NCBI GenBank assembly: GCA_947641735.1
Contig: CANRQR010000001.1
Coordinates: 1 to 64,000 of the forward strand
Direction: 5' to 3'
DNA length: 64,000 nucleotides
From: an uncultured Lactobacillus sp.
Lineage (GTDB): Bacteria > Bacillota > Bacilli > Lactobacillales > Lactobacillaceae
Numbering within the stretch: the first letter of the stretch is position 1; the number at the start of each line of letters is the position of its first letter. Shown one piece after another: positions 26,210 through 33,436 of this stretch. The position numbers were made by a program, and so were the translations under genes. The notes under the pieces are model-generated. The model had not been told where the DNA came from and did no database searches. It saw only the letters and a program-made list of their open reading frames with translations.

Positions 26210-26667
26210 TTTGCCTTTCTTTCTAATCTTATCCGCTTCTTTTTAATAGTATAGCGTTTTGAATTCAATCTAATTTGTAGCAATTTATTATGCCAGTAGG
26301 TTAAGGCTACCCTAATCGCCAAACGATTATACCAACGATAGTCATGCTTCAGATAATTATACGCATCCTTAAGATCATACAAATGGTCACTAGTCACAAA
26401 TTGATTTCGACTCCAATGCCAGTCGTCAGCCCCTGTTTTTCGAATTCTAATTTTCTCAACACGACCAACACTTAGTCTTGCATGTCCATTAATATATTTA
26501 CTTCGCGCAACTGTGAGATAGTTTCCAATCATTGTCTGCTTCCAAAATTGATTGTTTCTTTTTTCTATAAAAAGAGCATGTCTAAGTACTTTACTTAAGC
26601 AATACCATTCTTTTTCTCCACTTGGAAGTTCAATTAAACACCAAATATATTCTTGTCTCTTTCGCAA
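26206..26667 (-). CDS. Unrecognised basic 153-aa protein
   Basis: I do not recognise this protein. It is strongly basic and rich in Trp, Tyr, Arg and Asn. The first half seems beta-rich (YIWCLIELPSGEKEWYCL, YLTVARSKYINGHARLSVGRVEKIRIR) and the second half helical with a lysine/arginine tail. It has no signal peptide or membrane helix. It starts with TTG, preceded by GGGG at 5 nt. The ATGA overlap with the kinase gene puts it at the head of the vitamin B6 operon. Confidence 0.7.
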   Translation of the reverse strand: MRKRQEYIWCLIELPSGEKEWYCLSKVLRHALFIEKRNNQFWKQTMIGNYLTVARSKYINGHARLSVGRVEKIRIRKTGADDWHWSRNQFVTSDHLYDLKDAYNYLKHDYRWYNRLAIRVALTYWHNKLLQIRLNSKRYTIKKKRIRLERKAK

Positions 26668-26696
26668 CTTTTCCCCAACTTTTATTCTTAACTTTT

Positions 26697-26838
26697 TTAT
26701 TTATATACCAATAAATCAACTTCAACATGAAATGACTCATTTCCTGGCATTTTTTTCGATTCTCCTTGCCTGATCATGAATTCTACATAAGTCATTAAAA
26801 TCGAATTCTTGGTATTTTCTAATTTTCATCTTACTCAT
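26697..26838 (-). pseudogene. GNAT acetyltransferase remnant with internal deletion
   Basis: The first reading frame (26838 to a TGA at 26737) reads MSKMKIRKYQEFDFNDLCRI HDQ..., a typical GNAT N-terminus. A second frame (26750-26697) reads MPGNESFHVEVDLLVYK, which looks like a GNAT C-terminus. The roughly 100 residues in between, with the acetyl-CoA loop, are missing, and the two pieces are out of frame. The family of both pieces is judged by eye. Confidence 0.6.
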
Positions 26839-26843
26839 AAAAA

Positions 26844-28637
26844 CTAAAAAGCTCCTCCGCCGCTTCCACCGCCAAAGCCACCTGATGAACCACCAGAGAA
26901 CCCACCAGATCCACCTGAAGTTGACGAATTAAGATTAGCTCCTGAATTAAAGCTTGAATTAAAATTACTTGCAAATCCGTCTTCTCCTGAACTATAAAAT
27001 GGTCCCCAGAACAAGATGTTGGCATCATCTATTTCGTCAGCAAATTCTAGCTTCAACTGTTTTAATACTTTCTTGGATACACCTAAAGCCACTGCATATG
27101 GCATTATTTCTTCCCACAAAGCAAGTTCTCCAACCTCACGCATCTTGAAGTTGCCAATTTCATCAAGCATTTTCTTAAAGCCGCGTACTCGGTTAGTTGT
27201 TTCTGCACCTTTAGCAGTGTATGGTGACAACTTTTTACCACTATAAATAGTAACGATAATCGCTAATGCAAACAGAATCAAAGTTGCCGTAAAAGAAATT
27301 GCTTCTTGATTAAGAAAAATTGCTGCAATTATTCCAACACCACTTAGTATCAGTAAGATAATCATTAAAGCAATATTGGTCTCTTTTTTATTTTCGAGTT
27401 TTTTATCAAAAAAGCCAGCACTATTTGCTTCTTGCATTTTTTCTTTTTGCCATTTAGTAAAAAGCTTATTTAGCTTCGAAGAATGATGTTTCTTTAGCTC
27501 ATAGGTTGTGAAAACTTGTCCATTACCCACATTATTAAATAAATAATTTAATAACGGAGTCGAATTTATTAATTCTTTATCAATTAAAGAAATCTCATAG
27601 TACGTTTTTCTTCTTACTTTAAATGGTTCAATCTCTATTTGCTTCTTAACAGCTAGTTGCATTAAATAGGCAGTTAAAGCTTTTGAACTTGGTTTATCAT
27701 CAGTGTCTAAGATCGCTGCCATAACTGGTGAAACAGCGGGAATATCATAGTTTCTAGGTAATTGTTTTTCTTTTTGAGGCCTAACACCTGATTTTTTTAA
27801 AGTTAGACTTCTAATAATAGCTAGTAGAGATAACAATCCCGATATTATCAAAGCACCTAAGCCTAATATTTTGGTTCTATGCCGCTTTTCATTAGCCTTA
27901 CGGGCCAGATTTGCTTCTTGATTTTGAACATAATTTTTATGTTTCTCATTTTTGATATTTTTATTTTGATAAGTTACCGATGTAGGAAAAATAGTGTGTA
28001 CTTCAATTCCTTCATCTCCTGCAACATTAGTTCCAGTTAAAATAATATTTCCTTTTGCTGGATTAACAGTAATCTGACCTGATAAATCTCCATGCGCCCA
28101 TGCTTTTAAATCTTTAACTGGACCAGGAAAAACTATGCCTACTCTTACATTATCTAAATCAGTATCCCAACCATTACCAATTATTTTAAAGTTAAGTTCC
28201 GCTGTATCTTTCCAATTAATAACTGCATTGGTAATTTCATAAGTATAAATAATAGTAAATTTGCCACCACCATTTACATTATGCCAAACCTTAAATCGAT
28301 AACCATGATTACTATGGCTTAATTCATACGTATTATTTTGATTACTATCACTTCGCACAATATTAGTTGAATTATTTCCAGTTAAAATTCTAACTTGCGG
28401 ATTTTTTAATTCTTGATTATCTGCTAAATTTTGCCGATAAAAAACTCCATGTGCACTATCATCAAATTTATAGGTTATTCTTCTTTCCATTGAAAGTGAT
28501 CCATTAGGATTAATATGTGCTATCACGTCAACATTTGTAATATCATAATTAACATCAGCAAAAGTAGGTGAGATAAAGACAATAAAAGCGACTAATATTG
28601 TTACCATTCCCAATATTAAGTGAAAAATTTTCTTCAT
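26844..28637 (-). CDS. DUF2207 domain-containing membrane protein
   Basis: A 597-aa protein. A signal peptide (about 1-27, KKIFHLILGMVTILVAFIVFISPTFA) leads into an extracellular DUF2207 beta-domain (VNYDITNVDVIAHINPNGSLSMERRITYKFD). Membrane helices lie at about 252-272 and 421-466. A cytoplasmic segment ends in a Gly/Ser-rich tail with repeated GGSGG-type runs after residue about 570. These proteins are common in Firmicutes and of unknown function. The glycine tail is typical of the family. Confidence 0.9.
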   Translation of the reverse strand: MKKIFHLILGMVTILVAFIVFISPTFADVNYDITNVDVIAHINPNGSLSMERRITYKFDDSAHGVFYRQNLADNQELKNPQVRILTGNNSTNIVRSDSNQNNTYELSHSNHGYRFKVWHNVNGGGKFTIIYTYEITNAVINWKDTAELNFKIIGNGWDTDLDNVRVGIVFPGPVKDLKAWAHGDLSGQITVNPAKGNIILTGTNVAGDEGIEVHTIFPTSVTYQNKNIKNEKHKNYVQNQEANLARKANEKRHRTKILGLGALIISGLLSLLAIIRSLTLKKSGVRPQKEKQLPRNYDIPAVSPVMAAILDTDDKPSSKALTAYLMQLAVKKQIEIEPFKVRRKTYYEISLIDKELINSTPLLNYLFNNVGNGQVFTTYELKKHHSSKLNKLFTKWQKEKMQEANSAGFFDKKLENKKETNIALMIILLILSGVGIIAAIFLNQEAISFTATLILFALAIIVTIYSGKKLSPYTAKGAETTNRVRGFKKMLDEIGNFKMREVGELALWEEIMPYAVALGVSKKVLKQLKLEFADEIDDANILFWGPFYSSGEDGFASNFNSSFNSGANLNSSTSGGSGGFSGGSSGGFGGGSGGGAF

Positions 28638-28686
28638 AACAGCCTCATAAACAAAGTCAGTTTTGGCTTAATTATAACTTAACATG

Positions 28687-28722
28687 CAAAAAAAGCGCTA
28701 GATTTTCTCTAGCGCTTTTGGA
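28687..28722 (-). terminator. Terminator downstream of the MFS remnant
   Basis: AAAAGCGCTAGA / TCTAGCGCTTTT with a short loop is followed by T residues on the minus strand. The remnant ORF reads into the hairpin and stops inside it. Confidence 0.85.
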
Positions 28723-28906
28723 AATGTACCAACCAATAATGTAATTATTAAACCAGTAATAATTGTTGGCTTTTCACCCATTAATTTAATTAAAAATGGA
28801 CTAATTAATAAACCACTTACAATTCCAATATTTGAAATCGTCGACAGCATTTCTACTCCTGGAAAGGCATGATACATTAATGGCAAAGCGGATGCTTTTC
28901 TTTCAT
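28698..28906 (-). pseudogene. MFS transporter remnant (frameshifted N-terminal fragment)
   Basis: A start codon (ATG, 28904-28906) with a GGGAGGAAA site opens MKEKHPLCH and then hits a stop. In a shifted frame the sequence continues PLMYHAFPGVEMLSTISNIG with the loop KLMGEKPTIITGL, like the first two helices of a major facilitator. It ends inside a terminator hairpin, so the rest of the transporter is gone. Confidence 0.65.
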
Positions 28907-28932
28907 TTTATTTTCCTCCCACTTCATTTCTG

Positions 28933-29832
28933 CTAATCTTTGACAAGATGCTTTCTAAAGAATTCAGCTTCTTCGTCATTGGCTTCTTTTGCCAATTCAT
29001 CTTTTTGATTAATTAAGAAAACATGTGGCTCAGGATGCTTTTCATCGCCCCAAGACTTTTGAATGACTTCAATTCCCTTAGCTCTTAAAAATCCATCTAA
29101 TCTAGCAGCACAATCATGAATGAAATCTTCATTAGCAGTCGAAATAAAGGTTGGTAGAAAGTCTTCAGTAATGTACTTTTCAACATCAATTAAATCTTGA
29201 TTCTTTGCACTCTTCATTACTTCTGGGTCAAAATATGCTAAAGTACCGTCTCCAATCATGCCTGGATCTTTAATAAAAGTAGCTGGAGAATTCAAAGCAA
29301 CTGCTCTAAATTTTAAATCTGTTAGTGTATAGCCAAATTTTTCACGGTATTCTGGATTAGTTAAAATAGCTGTATATTGTTCAGCCATTTGACCACCAGC
29401 TGAGTCTCCAATTAAGAAAACATTGTTTTTATCAAGATTATATTCATCAGCATGAGTGGCTACCCAGTGAATATATTCATCTACTTGATCAAGTTCCTTA
29501 GGAAATTTTACTTCTGGACCTAATTTATAGTTTGGATTAACAAATGCAAATCCACGTTTAGCCATTCCTAGGCCATAAAATTGATAGGTTTCTTTTGTTC
29601 CATAAACCCAGCCACCACCGTGAATATTAATAATAACTGGAATCTTACCTTTAACATTCTTAGGTAAATATAAGTCTAATAAATTCCATTGGGAATCTTG
29701 ACCATATTGAAGATCATCTATACGTGTTACTTCAGGAATATCGTGTGGCAACCCGCTATCTCTCTTATCATCATTCTCCTTCCAGCTAATACGCATTTCT
29801 TTAACTGCATTTAGAATCTCTTGCTCTTTCAT
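28933..29832 (-). CDS. Alpha/beta hydrolase (esterase/lipase family, HSL-like)
   Basis: A 299-aa cytoplasmic hydrolase. The oxyanion segment IINIHGGGWVYGTK and the nucleophile elbow GDSAGGQMAEQ are diagnostic; the later segments TFISTANEDFIHD and HPEPHVFLI provide the Asp and His. An ORF extends upstream to 29898, but the GAGGAAAA site points to the ATG at 29832. It could be an acyl- or feruloyl-type esterase; the substrate is not deducible. It is intact while its neighbours on both sides are decayed. Confidence 0.88.
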   Translation of the reverse strand: MKEQEILNAVKEMRISWKENDDKRDSGLPHDIPEVTRIDDLQYGQDSQWNLLDLYLPKNVKGKIPVIINIHGGGWVYGTKETYQFYGLGMAKRGFAFVNPNYKLGPEVKFPKELDQVDEYIHWVATHADEYNLDKNNVFLIGDSAGGQMAEQYTAILTNPEYREKFGYTLTDLKFRAVALNSPATFIKDPGMIGDGTLAYFDPEVMKSAKNQDLIDVEKYITEDFLPTFISTANEDFIHDCAARLDGFLRAKGIEVIQKSWGDEKHPEPHVFLINQKDELAKEANDEEAEFFRKHLVKD

Positions 29833-29929
29833 AATATTTTCCTCTTTCATTGAATTCGCTTTCATAATAATTAAAAATGAGTCTAAAAAATAGGTCAATC
29901 TTAACCAATTATTGGCGCAAATTGACCTA

Positions 29930-30275
29930 TTTTATTAATTCTTTCTTTATTTTAGATGCACTTTTGCCCTATAACTTCTCAAAAGCACGATTCATAGTTC
30001 TAATGCTAGAAAAGCCGTTATCAATTGCAACTTGTGTAAGGTTCTTTTTCTGCTTTTTCAATTCTTGATAAGCATGTTCAACCCTAACATTATTGAGATA
30101 TGTCTCGACTGTTAGTTCCATTTCTTTCTTAAAAAAGCGTGCTAAATATTCTTTTGAAATATTGCATTTATTTGCAATGAGAGCCAAATTGAGTTCTTCT
30201 TGATAATGATTATTTACATACTGAGTAATATATGGTAGTCGATTAATAATATAAGCTTTCCGTACATTAACCTGT
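29930..30275 (-). pseudogene. AraC-family regulator remnant (C-terminal HTH part)
   Basis: The frame reads VRKAYIINRLPYITQYVNNHYQEEL, then ALIANKCNISKEYLARFFKKEM and VAIDNGFSSIRTMNRAFEKL, an AraC double HTH domain. A TAG at 29969-29971 interrupts it where a Tyr codon is expected; beyond the stop, GKSASKIKKELIK continues the natural end. The sensor domain is missing and replaced by part of a ROK protein. Both changes indicate a dead gene. Confidence 0.7.
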
Positions 30276-30775
30276 TTCTGCTCCTTTTTATCTTTAGTTT
30301 TACCATATTCAACATAACTCAATTCACCTGCTTGAAAATGTGCTCCGTTTAAAAGTTGTCAATTAACAATTATGCCTCACCAACTCTAGTTCCCACGGTA
30401 ATAGAAGCACAGTTTTGCATATTCTTTAAACTGCCAAGCCAGTTCTCAGCTAAAACACTAGCTTTACCATCATTGATTACGGCAATTGGAATATCATATT
30501 TTTGGTATCTTTCTGCAAAGTTAATCCCATCAAGAAATGTTAATGCACCACCAAAATGAATTTTAGTATGCGTAATTTTTTCTGGAGCACAAAAGACTAG
30601 GTCCTTAACACATTTTTTACATATTTTTCTACAATTTGATCAATATTTTTCAAAAATTGATCTTTTTATGGGATATTTTTATCTTTCCTTATTCAATAAT
30701 ATTTCCTACATTATCAAGTTCTGCATATTTTACATTTGTTCCACCAATATCGATGCTCAAATAATTCTTTTTCAT
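30276..30775 (-). pseudogene. ROK-family sugar kinase remnant
   Basis: From an ATG at 30775 with a GGAGAGAGG site the frame gives MKKNYLSIDIGGTNVKYAEL with the ATP-binding DIGGTN motif, then stops. Shifted frames continue with FCAPEKI, GGALTFLDGINFAERYQKY, AVINDGKASVLAENWLG and SITVGTRVGEA, then LLNGAHFQAGELSY. These follow ROK order (sugar-binding loop, ATP site). At least two frame breaks and several substitutions are present. The 3' end runs straight into the AraC remnant. Confidence 0.75.
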
Positions 30776-30880
30776 TATTATCCTCTCTCCTAATGTTTAG
30801 CGCTTACAAAAGATATTGTATGGTGTATTTAATTTTGATACAAGTTGATTATTGATATTTTTTAGGTTAGATATTGATAT

Positions 30881-30908
30881 AAAAAAAGAGATCTTTCGAT
30901 CTCTTCCT
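30881..30908 (-). terminator. Terminator of the C1 peptidase gene
   Basis: AAGAGATC / GATCTCTT hairpin with a TTTC loop and TTTTTTT on the minus strand, 10 bp after the peptidase stop codon. Confidence 0.9.
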
Positions 30909-30914
30909 TAATTT

Positions 30915-32231
30915 CTACAATCCAAGATGCACCCAAGGCTTCAAATCAACAGCTGGCTCTTCCCAAAGTTTAACTAAGTCTTCAGACAAGTATTTCTTAT
31001 CAACAACTACGTCATAAACATATTCCTCAAACCACTTTTGACTCATTTCATAGAATCCCTTATGACCATATTTATCGCCCCAAGAATTTTCTACTTTCCA
31101 CTTACGAATTTCGCCATTATCTTCATCAACACCAACTAAAGTCATATCATGAGTAGCAGATCCTTCGCCAGTAGCTAAACGATCAGCCTTACTCATTTGT
31201 GTATCTACACCATATAAGTCATCAGTCTTATATAATTCAGTATCAAGAAAGCCAGTTTTACGTTCCATTTGCTTTAAAACGTCATTTCCAAAAATAACTG
31301 CTTTTCCATCTTTTAATTGTGCTGCAGCTGCTCTTGCCAAAACTTCAATTGGTACGTTCAGACCAGTAATTGGTTGGCCTCCAACAACATTATCGTATAA
31401 ATCTTGATGATAACGCTTGTTGTAGTCATAATTAGGTGAATTTAATAGAACAACATAGTCATCCCAATTAAAATCTTTTAAATATTTTTCTGCAAATTGA
31501 CGTGGAGTTAAATCTTTTTCTAAATGATATTTCTTGTCATCATCACGATATTCTAAATCAAATTTCTTTGGAGGCTCACCTAAAGCTACTGCCGCCATTC
31601 GATAAACTTCATTTAAGAATTCTTTCTTAGCTTTTTCAGCTTCTTCAAGTTTACCTTCTTGGACTAACTTACGTAATACTAAAGCATCTTTTCTTTCCTT
31701 ACGTGCTAAAGAATCAATTAAAGCTGTAGTGTTGTTTGATGTAGCATTTTCTGGCATTGCATATGATGGGACAACACCATATTTTTTAACTAAATTAATT
31801 GCCATTTGCCACAAACCGCCATCTTGACCAGCAAAATTGAGCCACGTTTCTACTTCACGATTGTCAACTGGCTTATCTGCCAAACGAATCATACTATCAT
31901 AAAAGGCATTTGCTCTTTCGATCTTATCCCAGAAAAAATTATATGCTTGTGAAAAAGTAAAATCTTTAACATGATATTTCTTACCAAAATGGTGACGTAA
32001 AACATTTAAACTAGCGAATTCCCAGCAACGACCCGAATGCTTTTGATCAGTTACTCCACCAATATCAAGCTCAGTTGAAAAAGTATGATTTAAACGCTTT
32101 GAAACCTCATCATTAAATGAAGCTTCAAATAATCCATTTTGACGAGCAGCACGAGATGCTACTTTATTTTTATTGTCTTTATTAAAATCTGTAGAGAAAG
32201 CTGTTAATTCTTGTTCTGATAAAGCACCCAT
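30915..32231 (-). CDS. C1-family bleomycin hydrolase-like peptidase (PepC/PepE/PepG type)
   Basis: A 438-aa cytoplasmic cysteine peptidase. The catalytic site shows Gln63 and Cys69 in DQKHSGRCW, His361 in THDMTLVG and Asn382 in VENSWG. Lactobacilli carry several paralogues: PepC aminopeptidases and PepE/PepG endopeptidases. The length and the ending WVHLGL fit the PepE/PepG side, but I cannot separate them from sequence alone. It degrades peptides taken up by the Opp system. The start at 32231 follows an AAAAGGAG ribosome site. Confidence 0.9.
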   Translation of the reverse strand: MGALSEQELTAFSTDFNKDNKNKVASRAARQNGLFEASFNDEVSKRLNHTFSTELDIGGVTDQKHSGRCWEFASLNVLRHHFGKKYHVKDFTFSQAYNFFWDKIERANAFYDSMIRLADKPVDNREVETWLNFAGQDGGLWQMAINLVKKYGVVPSYAMPENATSNNTTALIDSLARKERKDALVLRKLVQEGKLEEAEKAKKEFLNEVYRMAAVALGEPPKKFDLEYRDDDKKYHLEKDLTPRQFAEKYLKDFNWDDYVVLLNSPNYDYNKRYHQDLYDNVVGGQPITGLNVPIEVLARAAAAQLKDGKAVIFGNDVLKQMERKTGFLDTELYKTDDLYGVDTQMSKADRLATGEGSATHDMTLVGVDEDNGEIRKWKVENSWGDKYGHKGFYEMSQKWFEEYVYDVVVDKKYLSEDLVKLWEEPAVDLKPWVHLGL

Positions 32232-32315
32232 TTTATTTTCTCCTTTTAATCATATAATTTCATTCAATTATTTTTAATTTTACATTAATATTAAAAATAA
32301 GCAAGTTATCCAGAA

Positions 32316-32352
32316 AAAAAGACTAAGTATTTTATCAATACTCAGTCTTTCT
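32316..32352 (-). terminator. Terminator of the pyridoxamine oxidase-like gene
   Basis: AAAGACTAAGTATT / AATACTCAGTCTTT with a short loop and T-rich minus-strand flank, downstream of the 32388 gene. Confidence 0.8.
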
Positions 32353-32387
32353 TAATTTATTCAAATTACAGGCAGAATAACTTTTAA

Positions 32388-32753
32388 TTATTCAAAAATT
32401 TCGTCAATATCTAATACTACTACATATGCATTAGGAGTATCAGTTCCAGAAACGATTTTCTTAGCATATTCGTCATCTTCGTGAACGTGTGGTGTAGCCA
32501 AAACTTGTACGGCAGTATGAGAAGGAACATCTGCTGCAACTAATGCTACTTTAGAACCATTTTTAATATTTTCAAAAGCTGCGCCTTTTGTTTTTTCAAG
32601 ATATTGCATATGACTTGGATCTAATACAGTCATTGAACCTTTAGGACCAACTTGTGGATTACCGTTTTCATCAACAGTAGCAATGTAAACTAAATTATTC
32701 TTAAAAAGATCTGCTTGTTTGTCAGTTAATTTGTTTGTATCTAATTTTTTCAT
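32388..32753 (-). CDS. Pyridoxamine 5'-phosphate oxidase-like (split barrel) protein
   Basis: A 121-aa flavin-binding split-barrel protein. The N-terminal LVYIATVDENGNPQVGPKG strand pair, VALVAAD and YVVVLDIDEIFE end are typical. These small proteins bind FMN or F420-like cofactors and often act as oxidoreductases or heavy-metal and stress proteins; a true PNPOx role is not implied. An in-frame ATG lies 30 bp upstream without a good site; I start at 32753, preceded by AAAGGAACT. Confidence 0.85.
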   Translation of the reverse strand: MKKLDTNKLTDKQADLFKNNLVYIATVDENGNPQVGPKGSMTVLDPSHMQYLEKTKGAAFENIKNGSKVALVAADVPSHTAVQVLATPHVHEDDEYAKKIVSGTDTPNAYVVVLDIDEIFE

Positions 32754-32783
32754 AGTATATAGTTCCTTTCTATTACTAATCAT

Positions 32784-33068
32784 TCATAAGTATAAGCCTA
32801 TTTAATAAAAAAATCTTCTTTTTTGCTTACATTTTCATAATATTTCCATCAAATTAAATAACGTTATTTTAATAAATTACAGCAAACAAATTTTATATAC
32901 ACTCTTTTTTTCTTTACATACAGCATTATTATAAATAACAACTTTTTTTGCAAAACTAATATATATTTATAAATCTTTTCTTAATTTTTTTGCATTTACT
33001 AAATTGTAATTTATCAGGCAATCATAAAATATTATTTATATTAAAAATAAGAAAAATATAATTTGCTA
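32784..33068. other. Long AT-rich gap between divergent genes
   Basis: This roughly 285-bp stretch has no coding frame I can support. It is extremely AT-rich with long T and A runs and lies between the divergent PNPOx-like gene and the OppA promoter. Its curvature-prone A/T tracts would suit an upstream promoter element, but that is an inference. Confidence 0.5.
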
Positions 33069-33096
33069 TTGACTTATTTTCAAATCGGCGTATTAT
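33069..33096 (+). promoter_or_regulatory. Promoter of the T-box/oppA unit
   Basis: TTGACT (33069-33074), a 16-bp spacer and TATTAT (33091-33096) sit just upstream of the T-box leader, so transcription should begin near 33103. Confidence 0.75.
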
Positions 33097-33110
33097 TATG
33101 AACACAAACA

Positions 33111-33390
33111 TTATTATCAAACAGCTTTGATAAGGAAAAGTAATTAAGAAACGTCCCTTCAGAGAATTTCTGGTTGGTGTGAAGAAATAGGTAGGCTCTT
33201 AATGAAAATCACCTTTGAGCGTAAACTACGATTTAGAGTAGTTTAAGGGACAGCCCTTTATAGCGACGGCGTATCGTTCTTTTGTATTGAACCGTACGTT
33301 ATTTAAAGACTAGTTTTCTAGTAAAAATAGGTGGTACAGCGACAAGACGCCCTATTGGATCAAGTGATCTAATGGGGCGTCTTTTTGTTT
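33111..33390 (+). ncRNA. T-box leader with isoleucine (ATC) specifier
   Basis: All parts of a T-box riboswitch can be read. Stem I is built from AAGG (33132-33135) with CCTT (33212-33215) and ATTAAGA (33143-33149) with TCTTAAT (33197-33203). Between them lie AGTA on the 5' side and GAAA plus the specifier ATC (33208-33210) on the 3' side. A distal stem has TTTCT/AGAAA with the GGTTGGTGTGA loop. The T-box GGTGGTACAGCGA (33330-33342) and a strong GACGCCC/GGGGCGTC terminator with TTTTT follow. TGGT in the T-box matches ACCA-ended tRNA, as expected for tRNA-Ile. Uncharged tRNA-Ile should turn on oppA. Confidence 0.9.
33345..33387 (+). terminator. T-box intrinsic terminator
   Basis: AGACGCCC (33345-33352) pairs with GGGGCGTCT (33374-33382), with an inner GATCAAGTGATC hairpin, followed by a T run. 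Its left arm follows the T-box sequence directly, so the antiterminator and terminator compete. Confidence 0.9.
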
Positions 33391-33436
33391 TCTTAATCAT
33401 GCTGTTATTGGATTTTTGACGAAAGGAGAATTTTAT

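Noticed and set aside
26831..27028. 65-aa ORF inside the DUF2207 gene's glycine-rich end
   Set aside because: It is the same strand in another frame of a low-complexity region; the valine- and glutamine-rich product is an artefact.
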